From positions 112,259,429-112,323,428 of the forward strand of contig NC_030684.2 of assembly GCF_000004195.4 (NCBI RefSeq): 64,000 nucleotides of DNA, written 5' to 3'. Positions 1-11,121 of this stretch are shown piece by piece; position 1 is the stretch's first letter; every line of letters begins with the position of its first letter. Both the position numbers and the translations under genes were made by a program. This stretch comes from Xenopus tropicalis. Lineage: Eukaryota > Chordata > Amphibia > Anura > Pipidae. Below the pieces are notes generated by a model. The model was given only the letters and a program-made list of their open reading frames with translations, had not been told where the DNA came from and ran no database searches.

Positions 1-97
1 TTTAAATAGGTGACCTGTAAATGTTTCTGCTGATTGGTTGCCATGGGTTAATGCTCCTGGGTAAACATAGTGCCTTTTATTTTATAATCCACTAAGA
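1..97. repeat. Right half of a palindromic MITE cut by the window edge
   Basis: The stretch holds ggtgacctgtaaat, tgattggttgcc, atgctcctgggtaaac and agtgccttttatt in the same order as the right arm of the complete copy at 55775-56359. The left arm lies outside the window, so length and duplicated target cannot be read. It carries no coding sequence. Confidence 0.7.
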
Positions 98-2706
98 GAG
101 CAAACAGTCATTCTCTTCATATCTTTCCCAAACTGGCATTTAGGCTGAGTCCTACCTGCCACTGTGCCCTAGTGGGCAGCAACTCAGCATTTTGGGTAAC
201 ACTGGTCATAATAAGGCCTTATTAAATCTAATTCAGGACTGGTTACTTTGTGAACAAAGGATATCCACTGTTCAAATATTCTCAGAGCCCAAAATTGCTC
301 CCAGCAGCCTATATGAGGGTATGCACACTGAGGGCTCGTCAGATCCACGTATAAGTGCTGCAACCCAGAGCGAAGTTACGGTAAAGGTGGATGTGCTTTT
401 ACATTTTTACAAGGTTGTCTTATGTATTTATGTTTATATTTGTATATTCTTAAATGAGCAGTGCATCTCACATTGGTACTAGGAGGATCTCCAACTGGCT
501 GTGCACAGTTTCCTTTATACTTGGTTATTTTATAGCCGTGCATTTCATTACTGGAAGCACAGCACGCACACATAATGATAATTAATAGCATCATCGAGTG
601 AAATAATAAAATAACTTTATTAATGTTCAATTTAGGTTTTTTTTTTATTGCATATGCTTTCAGCTTCATTAAACAAGATACAAAAATAACTATGATGGAT
701 GATCTCCTTTAAATACCCTGATAATGGATGTCACAGCCCAGATTGCTGGATACAGGTGAGTAATAGTTAATGCACTAAACTTCAGTGATGGAGGTATTAT
801 AACAGGATGGATATAACTATAGCTTACTGAGAGCAACATGGGGTTTGGGGGGTATTAGTGAAGGATCAGGAAAGCACAGTGTTGCAATGGATAGCATTAC
901 TGTCTTGCAGTGCTGGGGTATTAAGGTTTGATTTTAGCCATGGACCTTTATGCAATCATTTTGTATGTTCTGCCTGTGCCTCCTATACTCCAAAAACAAA
1001 CAGGAATAGGGTCCTGATACACATCTGCGTTTTGATGCGATATGGATTGGGCAGGCACTAATGCAGAATCTCTGTATGTCGGCACTATAAATAATAATAA
1101 ATTACTTCTAATCTAAGTGAAATGCTTGGCACAGATCTATTAGCTGTCTATAATATATAGCCCAGTAACAGGCATATGCTGTAGGTTCTACATTAGGTGT
1201 CACTTAATAGGTTAAAACCTAATCAATGTATAGGTTGCAGTGGAACACTATAAGCTGGACTGGGGAAAGGAGAGAGAGGCACTGCACCAGATTTTACCTG
1301 AGTATTAAAACCCAGAGCAACCAATTAGCAATAAGCGCTTTCAACTTCCAAACAACCAAGGAACACAATGTACTGATTAGTTACTCTTGATTATGACTCA
1401 GTTTTATTTTAGCTGAAAGAAGGTGAAAGTATTATGAGGAACCATTTCCACCAGTAAATCTAGATGATAAAGGACCCCCATTGATTCTACCAGATGTTTT
1501 GCCTAGAAGGAGCTCAGGTGCATTTGCACACATTACTTATTACCTACAGAACTTACTTCATCACATCTAGTGCCAATACACTCCAGGGTCCAGGGCACTG
1601 AAATCTCATCCAGAGTTCTTTTTGGCAGCAGTAAATTTGCAACTCCCCTTATACATATGGCAGACTTATAAAACCCCATGTCTTGTAACCCATAGCAACC
1701 ATCAGGTGTTTGCTTCCAGATGGGTGACCAGTAACCAGCTGTTTAGATGCTGTAGTAAATGTTGCACCTTATATTACATGAATCACTCTGTGCATCCAAA
1801 TGAAGTCCAACAAGACTATACAAAACCACTTAAAATGCCACTTTCAGTACCGAAATAACCTGGGAACAGGGGCAGCTTTAGAGCTGTGTATCTTCTTCAG
1901 TGCTACAATGTAAATGCGGTGTTTTAATTAGCCATTTGCAGTTCTGGGTAGACATGCATTGCCCTGCAATAAGAACACCCTTCTAAGGAGCCAATAATTT
2001 ATTTCCCAGATATCTCAACAATAGAAAGTGCTCCTTCCGGAACCCACTGGGTTAACCAGTGCTGGGACATGCCTACATCTGTCGCAAGGCGATGATAGAA
2101 AGTGTATCAGTATGAAGGGCGAGAGGGAGGGAAACACCGCTAGGACTGTCTCAGAAAATTCATGTGAGCGTTCATTCATAGCTCACTACATTAAATGTTT
2201 GTTCCAGTACATTGCTGTTTTATGGCTCTGCTCTGCACTGCAATTAATATGCTTGATGCAAATTGAAAACCAAGACGTAATCCATCCTTCCCTTTCACAG
2301 AGCACAAGATACCATTATTACTGCCAAGCTACAGGGGTATGAGGGCCATTCTTTAAATCTGAGCGTTCGTTAGCTGAAATCTTATTTTGCAGATGTCTCA
2401 GTCTTTTGTATAGAACTTGCCCTTGGGTGTATAGAACCCACAGTGAGTGAGCAGGGCTGTTGTACTGCACCCTTGCATCTGCGCATGTATATTGTGTAAG
2501 AAAGGGAGGAACAATATACAAATTTTCCGATTCAAATGACTGACTGCTATTACTAAAGGAACTATACTGGAACCTGGTAAAATTGTTGGTGCTAGTCATG
2601 GTTGACATTTGTACTTTATATCTATTATGGCCTTCAGGGCACAGTTCAAACATTAAAGTCTGCATTGTTCTACACTGATTGATAAAAGGACTATATATTC
2701 ATCTAG
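98..2706. other. Unique-looking non-coding DNA
   Basis: No gene is recognised. Reading frames are short and lack family motifs, start context or splice structure that could be defended. Around 1680-1745, cccatagcaacc followed by ggtgtttgcttcc and gaccagtaacc is a decayed piece of the same palindromic MITE as positions 1-97. The rest shows nothing I can name. Confidence 0.6.
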
Positions 2707-2708
2707 TA

Positions 2709-3033
2709 CAGGTATGGGATCCATTATCCCGGAAACCCATTATCCAGAAAGCTCCGAATTACGGAAAGCCTGTCTCCCATAGACTCAATTTTAATCAAAT
2801 GATTCAAAATTTTAAAACTGATTTCCTTTTTCTCTGTAATAATAAAACAGTACCTTGTAATTGATCCCAACTAAGATATAATTAATTATTATTTGATGCA
2901 AAACAATCCTATTGGGTTTAATTAATGGTTTATTGATTTTTTTAGCAGAGGTATGGAGATCCAAATTACGGAAAGATCCCTTATCCGGAATACCCTTGGT
3001 CCTGAACATTCTGGATAATGGGTCCTATACCTG
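2709..3033 (+). mobile_element. TA-flanked MITE of the CAGGTATGGGA family
   Basis: The element starts CAGGTATGGGATCC and ends GGGTCCTATACCTG, near-perfect inverted ends, flanked on both sides by TA (2707-2708 and 3034-3035). TA duplication points to Tc1/mariner-type mobilisation. The interior has no transposase and includes the family signature aataataaaacagtacc followed by gatcccaactaag. This is the most intact forward copy here. Further copies lie at 11232, 20645, 24729, 26414, 27005, 29479 and 49602. Confidence 0.85.
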
Positions 3034-3035
3034 TA

Positions 3036-3925
3036 TAATAGATTCTCCATAGCATTTGATTTAGTTGCTGTGCTAAGCAGTCCTATAATGCATTTTCAGT
3101 ATTTATAAGGATAGGAACAGGCACAGAAGACAACATGATCCGTGTGTCTTCATCATCTTCTAGAGAACCTGGTACATGTCAACTGTTTGGTGCTAAATTT
3201 ACCATTCTTCTCATTTGTATTGCCTTGGTCCATATCACTTTTAAAATGCAGGCTGGTAACGGCCTTTAAAAGATATGCTTAATCAACATTTACAAATGAT
3301 CTCATGTCATTACCAAGTTTAATCAAGACAGATGGGAAAAAACAAAACAGCAACCCCATATGCCAGTGGTATACACTCAGAGGCCACGTAGATGGGGAAA
3401 AGATCAGTTTTACATGTTTTAATTAAAGATTTGGCTGATTACATTTGCTATGAGAAAAATGATGCTTATGTATGATGGGGAAGGGTCAATTCCTACCAGT
3501 AGAGAATGGCTGCAACATCTCCGGAAATGACTCTCTACACTTTGTTTTATATTTAGATCTTTATTTAGTACCAGCAGTGTCTCCAGCACACCCCGAGCCA
3601 TAATTGATGTGTTGTAAAGGAGGTATATCGCCGTCCATTAGAAGAGAGCCGTATATCATTTTTGTGTTGGTGCTAACACTCACATATATATCAAGGCAAT
3701 GCAGAAAGCCATTCTATAAAACAGTGGGAACAAATGGATTAAGAAGTGCATCAGCTTTAAATAGCTCCTGGAACTTCATAGATGTTGTATATACCAACAC
3801 CAGCTACATTTTTATTCTCACTAATCAAGTTTTTTTGCATAAGGAAATAAAGCTAATTTCACAGCATGCTGGATATGGTGTTGTATTCAAAGGGAAAAAT
3901 ATCTAATATAAGTCCTGTGTCATTC
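3036..3925. other. Unique-looking non-coding DNA
   Basis: No gene, RNA or intact repeat is recognised. Small reading frames on both strands, including one of 100 codons starting at 3604, have no recognisable domain and sit in AT-rich sequence. Confidence 0.5.
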
Positions 3926-3933
3926 CTCTAGCT

Positions 3934-5220
3934 CATTGCTGTCCAACTTCTGTGGTGCCAAGGGCCGGAATTTCTCTAGAATACATAGTGGAGGGCTGCT
4001 GATGGAAGTCAGCTTTGACCACACCCTTTTAAACCACACCCACTTCAAACCACACCCATATTATCACAAGAGGTTTTAAGACCCTGCCCACATAAATGGT
4101 GGTAGCGCAGCATAAACCCAAATGGTTGGTGCTGACTGTAGGGTTATCACCCTTCACTCGTTTGTGAAAGAATTATATTATGTCGACATACCCATAAATC
4201 CATATGCTTCCTCCCCTGTGGATAGCACAGCAACCCCCAGCTCATACTTACACACCTTAGGGACCATTTAAGGACTATATCCAACTGCTAACAAAATCCC
4301 AGAACAAACCCCTGCCAGGTTCACCTCCCACAGGCAGCATAGGGCAGGCAGAGTGTGGCACACAGGCAGCATAGGGCAGGCAGAATATGGCACACATAGG
4401 CAGCATAAGGCAGGCAGAGTATGGCACACACAGGCAGCATTGGGCAGACAGAGTATGGCCCACACAGGCAGGGTAGGGCAGGCAGAGTATGGCATACACA
4501 GGCAGTATAGGGCAGGAAGAGTATGGCACACACAGGTAGCCTAGGGCAGACACAGTATGGCACACACAGGCAGTACTCTTCCTGCACTATGCTGCCTGTG
4601 TGCCATACTCTGCCTGCCCTATGCTGCCCATGTGTGCCATAATTTACTTGCCCTGCCCTGGCTGTGTGTGCCATTCTCTGCCTGTCCTATGCTGTTGTGT
4701 GTGCCATACTAAGCCTGTCCTATGCTGCCTGTGTCATACTCTGCCTGCTCTACCCTGCCTGTGTGTGCCATACTCTGCCTGCCCTTAACTGTCTTTGTGT
4801 TCCATGCTCTGCCTGCCCTATGCTGCCTGTGTGTGTCATGCTCTGTCTGCCCTATGCTGCCTGCGTGTGTAGCATACAGTAGTACATACAGGTGGTACAT
4901 ACAGTGACACAATTCTGGCACTGTTCCTACAGTCTGAGGTGTAAACAGGTAAACAATGTGGGTGCTTACAGCCTGAGGTATGAACACTGCAGGGGGTAAA
5001 CAATGCAGAAACTAAAAGGTGTGATCAGTACAGGGGATTTCATGTTTAAACAATACAGGGGGTTTACAGCCTGAATCTGAGGTGAGAACCATGCAGGGGG
5101 CCAGTTAATCTCAGTACTGATACCATTTAAAATTTACACAAAGGTAAGCCATCAAAGCAGCCAGACAGGTGGGGGGGGGCACACAGAGGGGGGTCGTGGC
5201 CTGCCAGCTGGACAGCACTG
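3934..5220. mobile_element. Non-autonomous hAT element carrying an inverted minisatellite
   Basis: The ends are CATTGCTGTCCAACTTC on the left and AGCTGGACAGCACTG on the right, inverted versions of a CAGTGCTGTCCAACT-type hAT terminus. The flanks are CTCTAGCT (3926-3933) and GTCTAGCT (5221-5228), an 8 bp target duplication with one mismatch. No transposase frame exists. The interior has repeated accacaccc boxes near 4015-4055, a large inverted minisatellite (separate entry), and repeated gtaaacaatg/gcctga boxes at 4930-5080. The family assignment rests on duplication length and the CA...TG ends. Confidence 0.8.
4326..4872. repeat. Head-to-head minisatellite, unit about 33-34 bp
   Basis: Units reading caggcagcatagggcagg then cagagtatggcacaca run forward to about 4572. 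Their reverse complement (tgtgtgccatactctgcctg, cctatgctgcctg) then runs to about 4872. There are about eight units left and nine right, each diverged. The two arms could fold into a long imperfect cruciform or hairpin. Several open frames of 60-117 codons on both strands are artefacts of the repeat (cysteine-, leucine- and proline-rich). Confidence 0.85.
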
Positions 5221-5228
5221 GTCTAGCT

Positions 5229-6739
5229 CACTTGAAGATGTGCCATAGGGCTGATTACATGGCTTAAAAATGTGGACCCCCTTTACTATTGCTGTTTCTA
5301 ATAAACTATTCTTCCAGCTAATTAAAGTATGGAGCCTGTGAATACTACAATATGGCATATCAATATTTAATTTCAAACACAGATTTTATACTTTAATACA
5401 CATCATAGCTGATGACATAATGTTATGTTGGAGCTTAAGGCCATGCTGTTCTACCAATAAACATGTATAAACATGTGTTTATTATTCTATTAGTTTTTGT
5501 TTTGTTTATTGTTAGACCAGTCTGTTGGCATCCATCATCAACTAGATAGACCCACCTAGTAGTACATGCATGCTCTTGGCTATTCTAGGTGGCAATGGGG
5601 CAGTTAACCTAATAGTTAGCTCTGCTAAATTGGGAGAAATGCTGCAGGGATCTTAATAACAATAAGTCATACTAATATTTAATGTGTTTTAATATTGTGT
5701 TTTTGTGAGTTGTATAGGAGTTGTGAGGAGTATTATGAGTGTATAAAGAAAACATCTTAAAGGGTACACATTATTACTGAAATTGAGATAATTTGGTTGT
5801 TTTTCTCATTATGACTCATTACTGAAATGTTTACTTATTTGTTAAATGTCTTTATAAACAACTGCCATTTCATTGTGACCAACCATTGCTGTTGGATTTT
5901 ACAGAAAGATGACGGCCCAGAAAGATAACAAATGAAAAAATAGTGTTTCAAAATTCAAGAACCCTAGGAAAGACAGGTGCCAGTTCTATGAATTGGGCAC
6001 ACAACTAGATGTGACCCATATGGGATGTGTGAATGCCTCACTACAGTTACCACATCATTTGATCTGAGTTAATAGCTTCCATCACTGTAGCCTGTGAGTT
6101 TACATCTGCTTGGTATAACCTAGATTTACACTAATTAGTCTATATAGTATAAATGGCTCCATCATTTCATGCAAACAGTTTATACTTCGGCGTAATGGTG
6201 TTAGCCCTTTACATTCAAGTGAAGCAAAACAACTTGATTAAATGCACTTCGACCAACACCTACGTTAACAGAAAATCTGCCTTTTCACCATTGATTTTCC
6301 TCAGACACTTAAGAAGAAACATCTTCTAACTGGTTCATGTGAATACTCCTTGGCTTTAATTGTCTGTTTTCACAGAGGTTGTGCACCAATGTACTAATGT
6401 ACACATGCACTAAGAAGGCAACATGAAGTTAAACATAGGCACTGTGGCAATATACAGTAAATCTCCTTCTATCTAGAACCAGAAATTAAAGGAACACAGT
6501 AACAGCAGCCACTTGCCATAAAGAAAATTGGAGTCAATGTAAATGACTTTAGAGATCCAAGCCCACCTTTATGCAATGTGTTTAAAGACCCACTGACAGC
6601 TAGACTCCATAGCATAGCATGTAAACTGACAGGACCGTTCTCAAGCTTTTGCTAATGCTAAGGTTTAGAAATCCAAATTCCAGACCTCCAAGTATACCCA
6701 ACAGATTAAGAACTTGCTCCCAAACACCTTTAGTCTAAA
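5229..6739. other. Unique-looking non-coding DNA
   Basis: AT-rich sequence with no recognised gene, RNA or intact mobile element. The frames present are short and without motifs. Confidence 0.5.
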
Positions 6740-7056
6740 GCTGGCCATACACGCACCGATACTATCGTACGAAACCTCGTTTCGTACGATATTCGGTGGG
6801 TGTATGGCATGTCGGCGAGTCGACAGGAAGCTGCTGATATCGGTCGACTCGCCGATCGGCCAGGTTAGAAAATTTTGATCGGGCGCCATAGAAGGCGCCT
6901 GACCAAAATCTGCCGTCAGGGCTGAATCGGCAGAAGGAGGTAGAATTCCTATTGTTTCTACCTCCTTATCTGCTGTTTCAGCCCTGACTGTGTGTGGCGG
7001 ATCTGACGACCGATGGTCGCACGAAACATTGTTAGATTGCCACGTGTATGGCCAGC
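6740..7056. mobile_element. TTAA-flanked MITE with GCTGGCCATACACG ends
   Basis: Inverted ends GCTGGCCATACACG and CGTGTATGGCCAGC frame about 317 bp. The right flank is TTAA (7057-7060) and the left flank TAAA, consistent with a TTAA duplication with one change. The interior contains nested palindromes such as tcgtacgaaac/gtttcgtacga and gtcggcgagtcgac/gtcgactcgccgat. No coding capacity is seen. TTAA duplication fits T2/Kolobok or piggyBac mobilisation; I cannot decide between them. Confidence 0.7.
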
Positions 7057-7394
7057 TTAAGGGGCAAGCTTTGACTTTTCCTATCTTTTTTTATGAAACA
7101 CCTTTAAAAAGGTATGGAGGTATTTCCACGCCACACTGCCACCATTCACATTTACATGGGTGACCTCTAGCTGCAACAATGGGGGTCATTACCTTTGAAG
7201 CTACAATAGAATCAGGCTTTCAACTGTCAACTCTCAACCTACTTCTGGCAATCTCTGTGGCTTGTGCAATGCTCACATCCACAATAACATTATATATTGC
7301 CTGGAGAACTGCAATAAGACTAATAAAAACTGTGGAAGGTTTAATCATTGAGCTAAAACTTGACAAATAGAATTTGAATAGAATTTGTCAGCAG

Positions 7395-7483
7395 TGCTTC
7401 AACTTTGGTGTGTGTGTGTCTCTGTCTGTCTATCTGTCTGTCTGTCATCTATCTATATCTATCTATCTATCTCTCTATCATCG
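7395..7483. repeat. Microsatellite, TG then TCTG/TCTA repeats
   Basis: gtgtgtgtgtctctgtctg passes into tctatctatctatctctc. The same TCTA tract resumes at 8114-8147 after the MITE at 7484-8113, so that MITE inserted inside a microsatellite. Confidence 0.85.
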
Positions 7484-8113
7484 ATGGGGTTGATTCACTA
7501 AAGTGCGATAAGCGTTATCGCATGCTTTTTTTTTGCGTTAAAAGTAAAGCGAAAAAAAACGCACAATTCGCTAAAGTATTATCGCATGCATTAAGTCGCA
7601 TATCACGTGCGTTAAATAGCACGCAACTGCATGCGTTAATTCTCGTGCAGAAATAATACTAACGCATGATTCACAAACACTTAGACGCGCTAAATATCGC
7701 ATTTGTCTGTGCGAAAATTAACACCTACTTGAGGCAGGCGGTAATTATAGAAAAGTACAGTTCATGAGATTTTGGCAACACAATATGGATTTTGCAGTGG
7801 GATTTATTCAAGTCTGTGCTGGCCCCAGAGTGATGCAGCCGCCAGTTTGCAGGGAAATGGTCATGTTCAAAAAAAGTAGTTTTACGAACGAAATGGTGTG
7901 TATGGCGTGGGCGCGACAAGTAGCGCGCGTTGTGTCGAATACCGCACGAAAATAGTCTTTGGGACTTAAATAACGCAAACAGCATTGTGTCTAAATTAAC
8001 GCAAATATACTTTTAGTGAATCGTGCGTTAAGACGCAAAAAATAAGACGCGATAAAATTTTTAACACATGCTATAAATAGCGCTCGTTTTATCGCACTTT
8101 AGTGAATCAACCC
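7484..8113. mobile_element. Harbinger-like MITE, family with copy at 48084
   Basis: Ends GGGGTTGATTCACTAAAG and CTTTAGTGAATCAACCC are inverted. Subterminal sequence is rich in gcgataa/ttatcgca and tgcgttaa motifs. The central block from about 7725 to 7870 (gaggcaggcggtaatt through cagggaaatggtca) is shared with the copy at 48084-48768. The family is placed with PIF/Harbinger because sister copies have 3 bp duplications; at this copy the duplication is obscured by the microsatellite it landed in. Confidence 0.75.
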
Positions 8114-8147
8114 TTATCTATCTATATCTATCTATCTTTCTACAGTA

Positions 8148-8360
8148 GAGGATTGTTGTACCATGTTAGCCATAATTCAGAAAAAGAAAAACTAACTATT
8201 ATATATAAAAATGCAAGCTTTCGAGAAAAAAATGACATCTCTTCATCAGGCATGATGTTATAATTTCTAATACAGTACCTAAAGATATGTATACATGCAG
8301 AGACACAATAGGATGCAGTTACATCAAAGTAGGAATCTGATTGCATGGACATGTGCAATG
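8148..8360. repeat. Degraded interspersed repeat with a TCTTCATCAGGCATG block
   Basis: gattgttgtaccatgttagcc near 8150-8172, followed by atgcaagctttcgag and tctcttcatcaggcat, resembles a frog interspersed repeat that usually follows a TCTA tract, as it does here. I recall the motif but cannot assign its class; UTRs of Penelope-like and other retroelements carry similar text. No coding region is visible. Confidence 0.4.
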
Positions 8361-8887
8361 GAAAGTGTATAACAGAGAACTAAAGAAAGATAAGGATCTT
8401 GTATCCTGAAAGCACTTGGGTACCAAATGTATAGTTTGCATATTCAGTAGGGACATTTGTTGTGTTCATTTGATGTTGTCAGGCCCTTTAAAGGGTGCAT
8501 GATTCACATGGGGATGGGGGAAGAAGTCCCCAGGATACATGCAGCCTGGGGGTTATATCTCACATGAATCCCTGTTTAAGCCACTGCACAGGGTTTCAAT
8601 TTCTTCCATACCTTTATACTCCCCAACCTTCCCCATTAGTACAGTTCCACATTAGTACATTGACCCTGAGGTCAGTAATATTGTGGTTGGTACCGTTAAA
8701 ATGTGCCCCACTGGATATTCTGTCTTCTTGTTCTTAACAGTGAATCTGTGCCCTCTCATTCTATCTCAGGGCATCTGCCCTTTTTCCCCAACATAGAGTC
8801 CCATAGTGGGACATTGCAGGCACATCATTAAATAGACTACATTTGATAAGTGGCAAGAGAATGAGCCCTGTAACCCGGTTTTCCATT
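8361..8887. other. Unique-looking non-coding DNA
   Basis: Nothing recognisable. The 80-codon frame at 8495 has no domain signature. Confidence 0.45.
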
Positions 8888-9190
8888 TACATAGTAACAT
8901 AGTAAGTTGGGTTAAAAAAAGACATACGTCCATCAAGTTCAACCATAATGCCTATATATAACCTGCCTAACTACAAGTTGATCCAGAGGAAGGCAAAAAA
9001 CCCCATCTGAAGCCTCTCTAATTTGCCGCAGAGGGGAAAAATTCCTTCCTGACTCCAAGATGGCAATCGGACCAGTCCCTGGATCAACTAGTACTAAGAG
9101 CTATCTCTCTACCCCTGTATTCCCTCACTTGCTAAGAATCCATCCAGCCCCTTCTTAAAGTTATATTTGGGAATGCAGTATCTGTACCCT
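8888..9190 (-). mobile_element. CR1-like LINE, 3' end only
   Basis: Read on the minus strand, the sequence ends in the CR1-type tail ttactatgttactatg, preceded by gttgaacttgatggacg and the family's 3' untranslated text. On the plus strand this appears as acatagtaacatagtaag then catcaagttcaacc and gaggaaggcaaaaaacccc. No reverse-transcriptase sequence remains, so it is a 5'-truncated insertion. It contains a single copy of the text (gtactaagagctatctc through cccctgtattccctcac) that is amplified into a minisatellite at 31903-33297. Confidence 0.75.
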
Positions 9191-9797
9191 ATCTGTGCTG
9201 TATATGTTGGCACAGGTTTGGCATCGCTTGTGTCCACAGGGGAACGTACTACTATCGGCTGGAGCCTCCAGGGAACTCAATAAGCTCCTTAAGGTTTGGG
9301 GCTGTTTGAGCACAAGTTCCCATTTGCAGGACTTGGTGACTGTCCCTGATGTTTTTCAGCTCCCTGCAATAAATGCAATTACTTTTCTCTTACCCCCACT
9401 CACACTCTGAATTCATTTTCATATGTACAACAAAAGCACTCTGCTTGGAAACCTCTAAATTAGAGTTTCAAAATACAGTGTTTTAATGTTTGTACACGAA
9501 AAGGAGTCTAGCACCTATGGACCACCCAATTAGTGTGTATGGAACATAACTGAGACAGAAGGAAATTACTGTATACAGAGGAGGAGTAGCTTGGATTAAC
9601 TTTAGTTAACTTCATTTGGTTTAGGGCAAAGGTAATAATCCTCCTGTGTAAGGCACCACATTTTGGTGGTATACCTTGTGTGGTTGGGACTACAAGTACT
9701 TTACAAGCATATTGATTCAGGGCATGAATTACCACTAAGTTAAAAGAGATAGTAGTAAAATGACTATGAAGATTTTCATTCATCCAGGTCATGGTAT
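9191..9797. other. Unique-looking non-coding DNA
   Basis: No gene or repeat identified. Short frames only. Confidence 0.45.
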
Positions 9798-9904
9798 ATC
9801 TAGTATAAATAAATCCAAAGCAACTGGACTTGTTAAGTAATCATTGAAAATGAGTCAATGATTAGTTAACAAGTCCAGTTGCTTTAGATTTATTTATACT
9901 AGAT
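9798..9904. mobile_element. Compact fold-back MITE
   Basis: Almost the whole element is a palindrome. The left arm runs atctagtataaataaatcc then aaagcaactggacttgtta, and the right arm is its near-perfect complement ending ttatttatactagat, around a short centre near 9845-9855. Flanking TA dinucleotides are consistent with a TA target duplication and Tc1/mariner-type mobilisation. Transcription would give a hairpin of roughly 50 bp arms. Confidence 0.75.
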
Positions 9905-10240
9905 AGTAGTAAAGTAACTAAATAGTCTGGCTTGTCAGGGAAGGAAAGGGCTGCAGGTAGGCATCATCTGGACTGTTTTTAGTAGCAGGCAGCAGGTAGA
10001 GCAGAAGACTTTGTGTTCCTTCTGTTGGTGTCATATTAAGTGACAGAATAGGCGCATAGGCACCACATGGCTGCTGCTGCTGCAGGGAATTCAATGAGGA
10101 GTGACAGGAAGGCACATGACAGGGGCTACAGAAGAGAGGTGCATGGTTGGCAGGTCAGAGAGAATTAGATTTCTAATGAACATTGATTAATACTATTTGA
10201 GGTCAGACTCTTTCTCTACTGCAAGTTTTCTATTTACTCC
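9905..10240. other. Unique-looking non-coding DNA
   Basis: Contains a short ctgctgctgctgcagg run near 10070. Nothing else recognisable. Confidence 0.4.
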
Positions 10241-10661
10241 TTAAAGGGAAACGAAAGGTAAAGTCACTTGGGGGTGCCAAAATGTTAGGCACCCCCAAGT
10301 GACTTTAACCGCTTACCTCGTACCCCGGGCTGGTGCCCCTGTTGGGAGAAAACAGCACCAGCCCGGGGCACCTGGAGCGCAGCGCTTCCGTGTTCTGGCT
10401 TCCTCTTCCTGAATGCCAGCGGTGGGCGCATGCGCAGTAGAGTGAAAAGCCGACTTTAATGTTTAAGTTCGGCTTTTCTCTTTACTGCGCATGCGCGCGC
10501 AGCGAAACGAGAGGAAGGAAGCGCCGGCAGCTACCCCGGGCTGGTGCTGTTCCCTCCTCACAGGGGCACCAGCCCGGGGTAAAAGGTAGGTGGTCAAAGT
10601 CACTTGGGGGTGCCTAACATTTTGGCACCCCCAAGTGACTTTGACTTTCTTTTCCCTTTAA
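10241..10661. mobile_element. T2-type MITE with hairpins at both ends
   Basis: TTAA at both borders (10241-10244, 10658-10661) with AAAGGGAAA-type ends matches the T2 (Kolobok-related) MITEs known from Xenopus. Each end is itself a hairpin: 10259-10307 has a 20 bp perfect stem and 9 nt loop, and 10594-10644 has a 21 bp stem. Inside lie inverted ccccgggctggtgc blocks and a GC-rich core with gcgcatgcgcagtag and its complement, flanking a palindrome agccgactttaatgtttaag. There is no transposase. A second copy is at 34294-34715. Confidence 0.85.
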
Positions 10662-10969
10662 GATTTAACTAGATTTGATTTATGATTTGTACAATAAAAG
10701 TACAGTTGCAGATTCCCTTCCCCTTCTCTGTGCTGCTGTCACTTACCTGAGCTTAGGGACCGACACACAATATACTGTACATATAGAATATAAATGTTGC
10801 AATATTAGGCTGTTATTACAGATTATTAGTACATGGCAGCTCTGAAACCAGTGCATTTAGCATCAGAACTTAATAATCAGCCCTGTAGCATCACCCTCTG
10901 TGACAGACAAACATTATTTTTTATGACCCCTAAGCTTCGCTTCTCAACACCTGCCCAGAGCCCACTGGT

Positions 10970-11115
10970 AGTCATTTATAAACACTGGGCAAATTTGTAC
11001 CTGGGCTGTTACCAATGGCAACCAATCAGATGTTTGATTTTATTGTTCTACTTGCAGCTGGCTCAAAACAGCTAATCACTGACTGGTTACTGCCCAGGTG
11101 CAAATTTACCCAATG
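10970..11115. mobile_element. Small inverted-repeat MITE, decayed
   Basis: Inverted ends aacactgggcaaatttgtac and caggtgcaaatttacccaat, followed inwards by gcaaccaatcag and the complement ctgactggttac. It is related in text to the palindromic MITE at 55775-56359 but shorter. A terminal scrap of the same kind lies at 25101-25130 (gggtgcaaatttgcccaatg). Confidence 0.6.
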
Positions 11116-11121
11116 ACAACT

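Noticed and set aside
4268..4987. Cysteine-rich frames of 60-117 codons on both strands
   Set aside because: Products of the inverted 33-34 bp minisatellite; the periodic cysteines come from tgt/tgc in the repeat unit, not from a secreted cysteine-rich protein.
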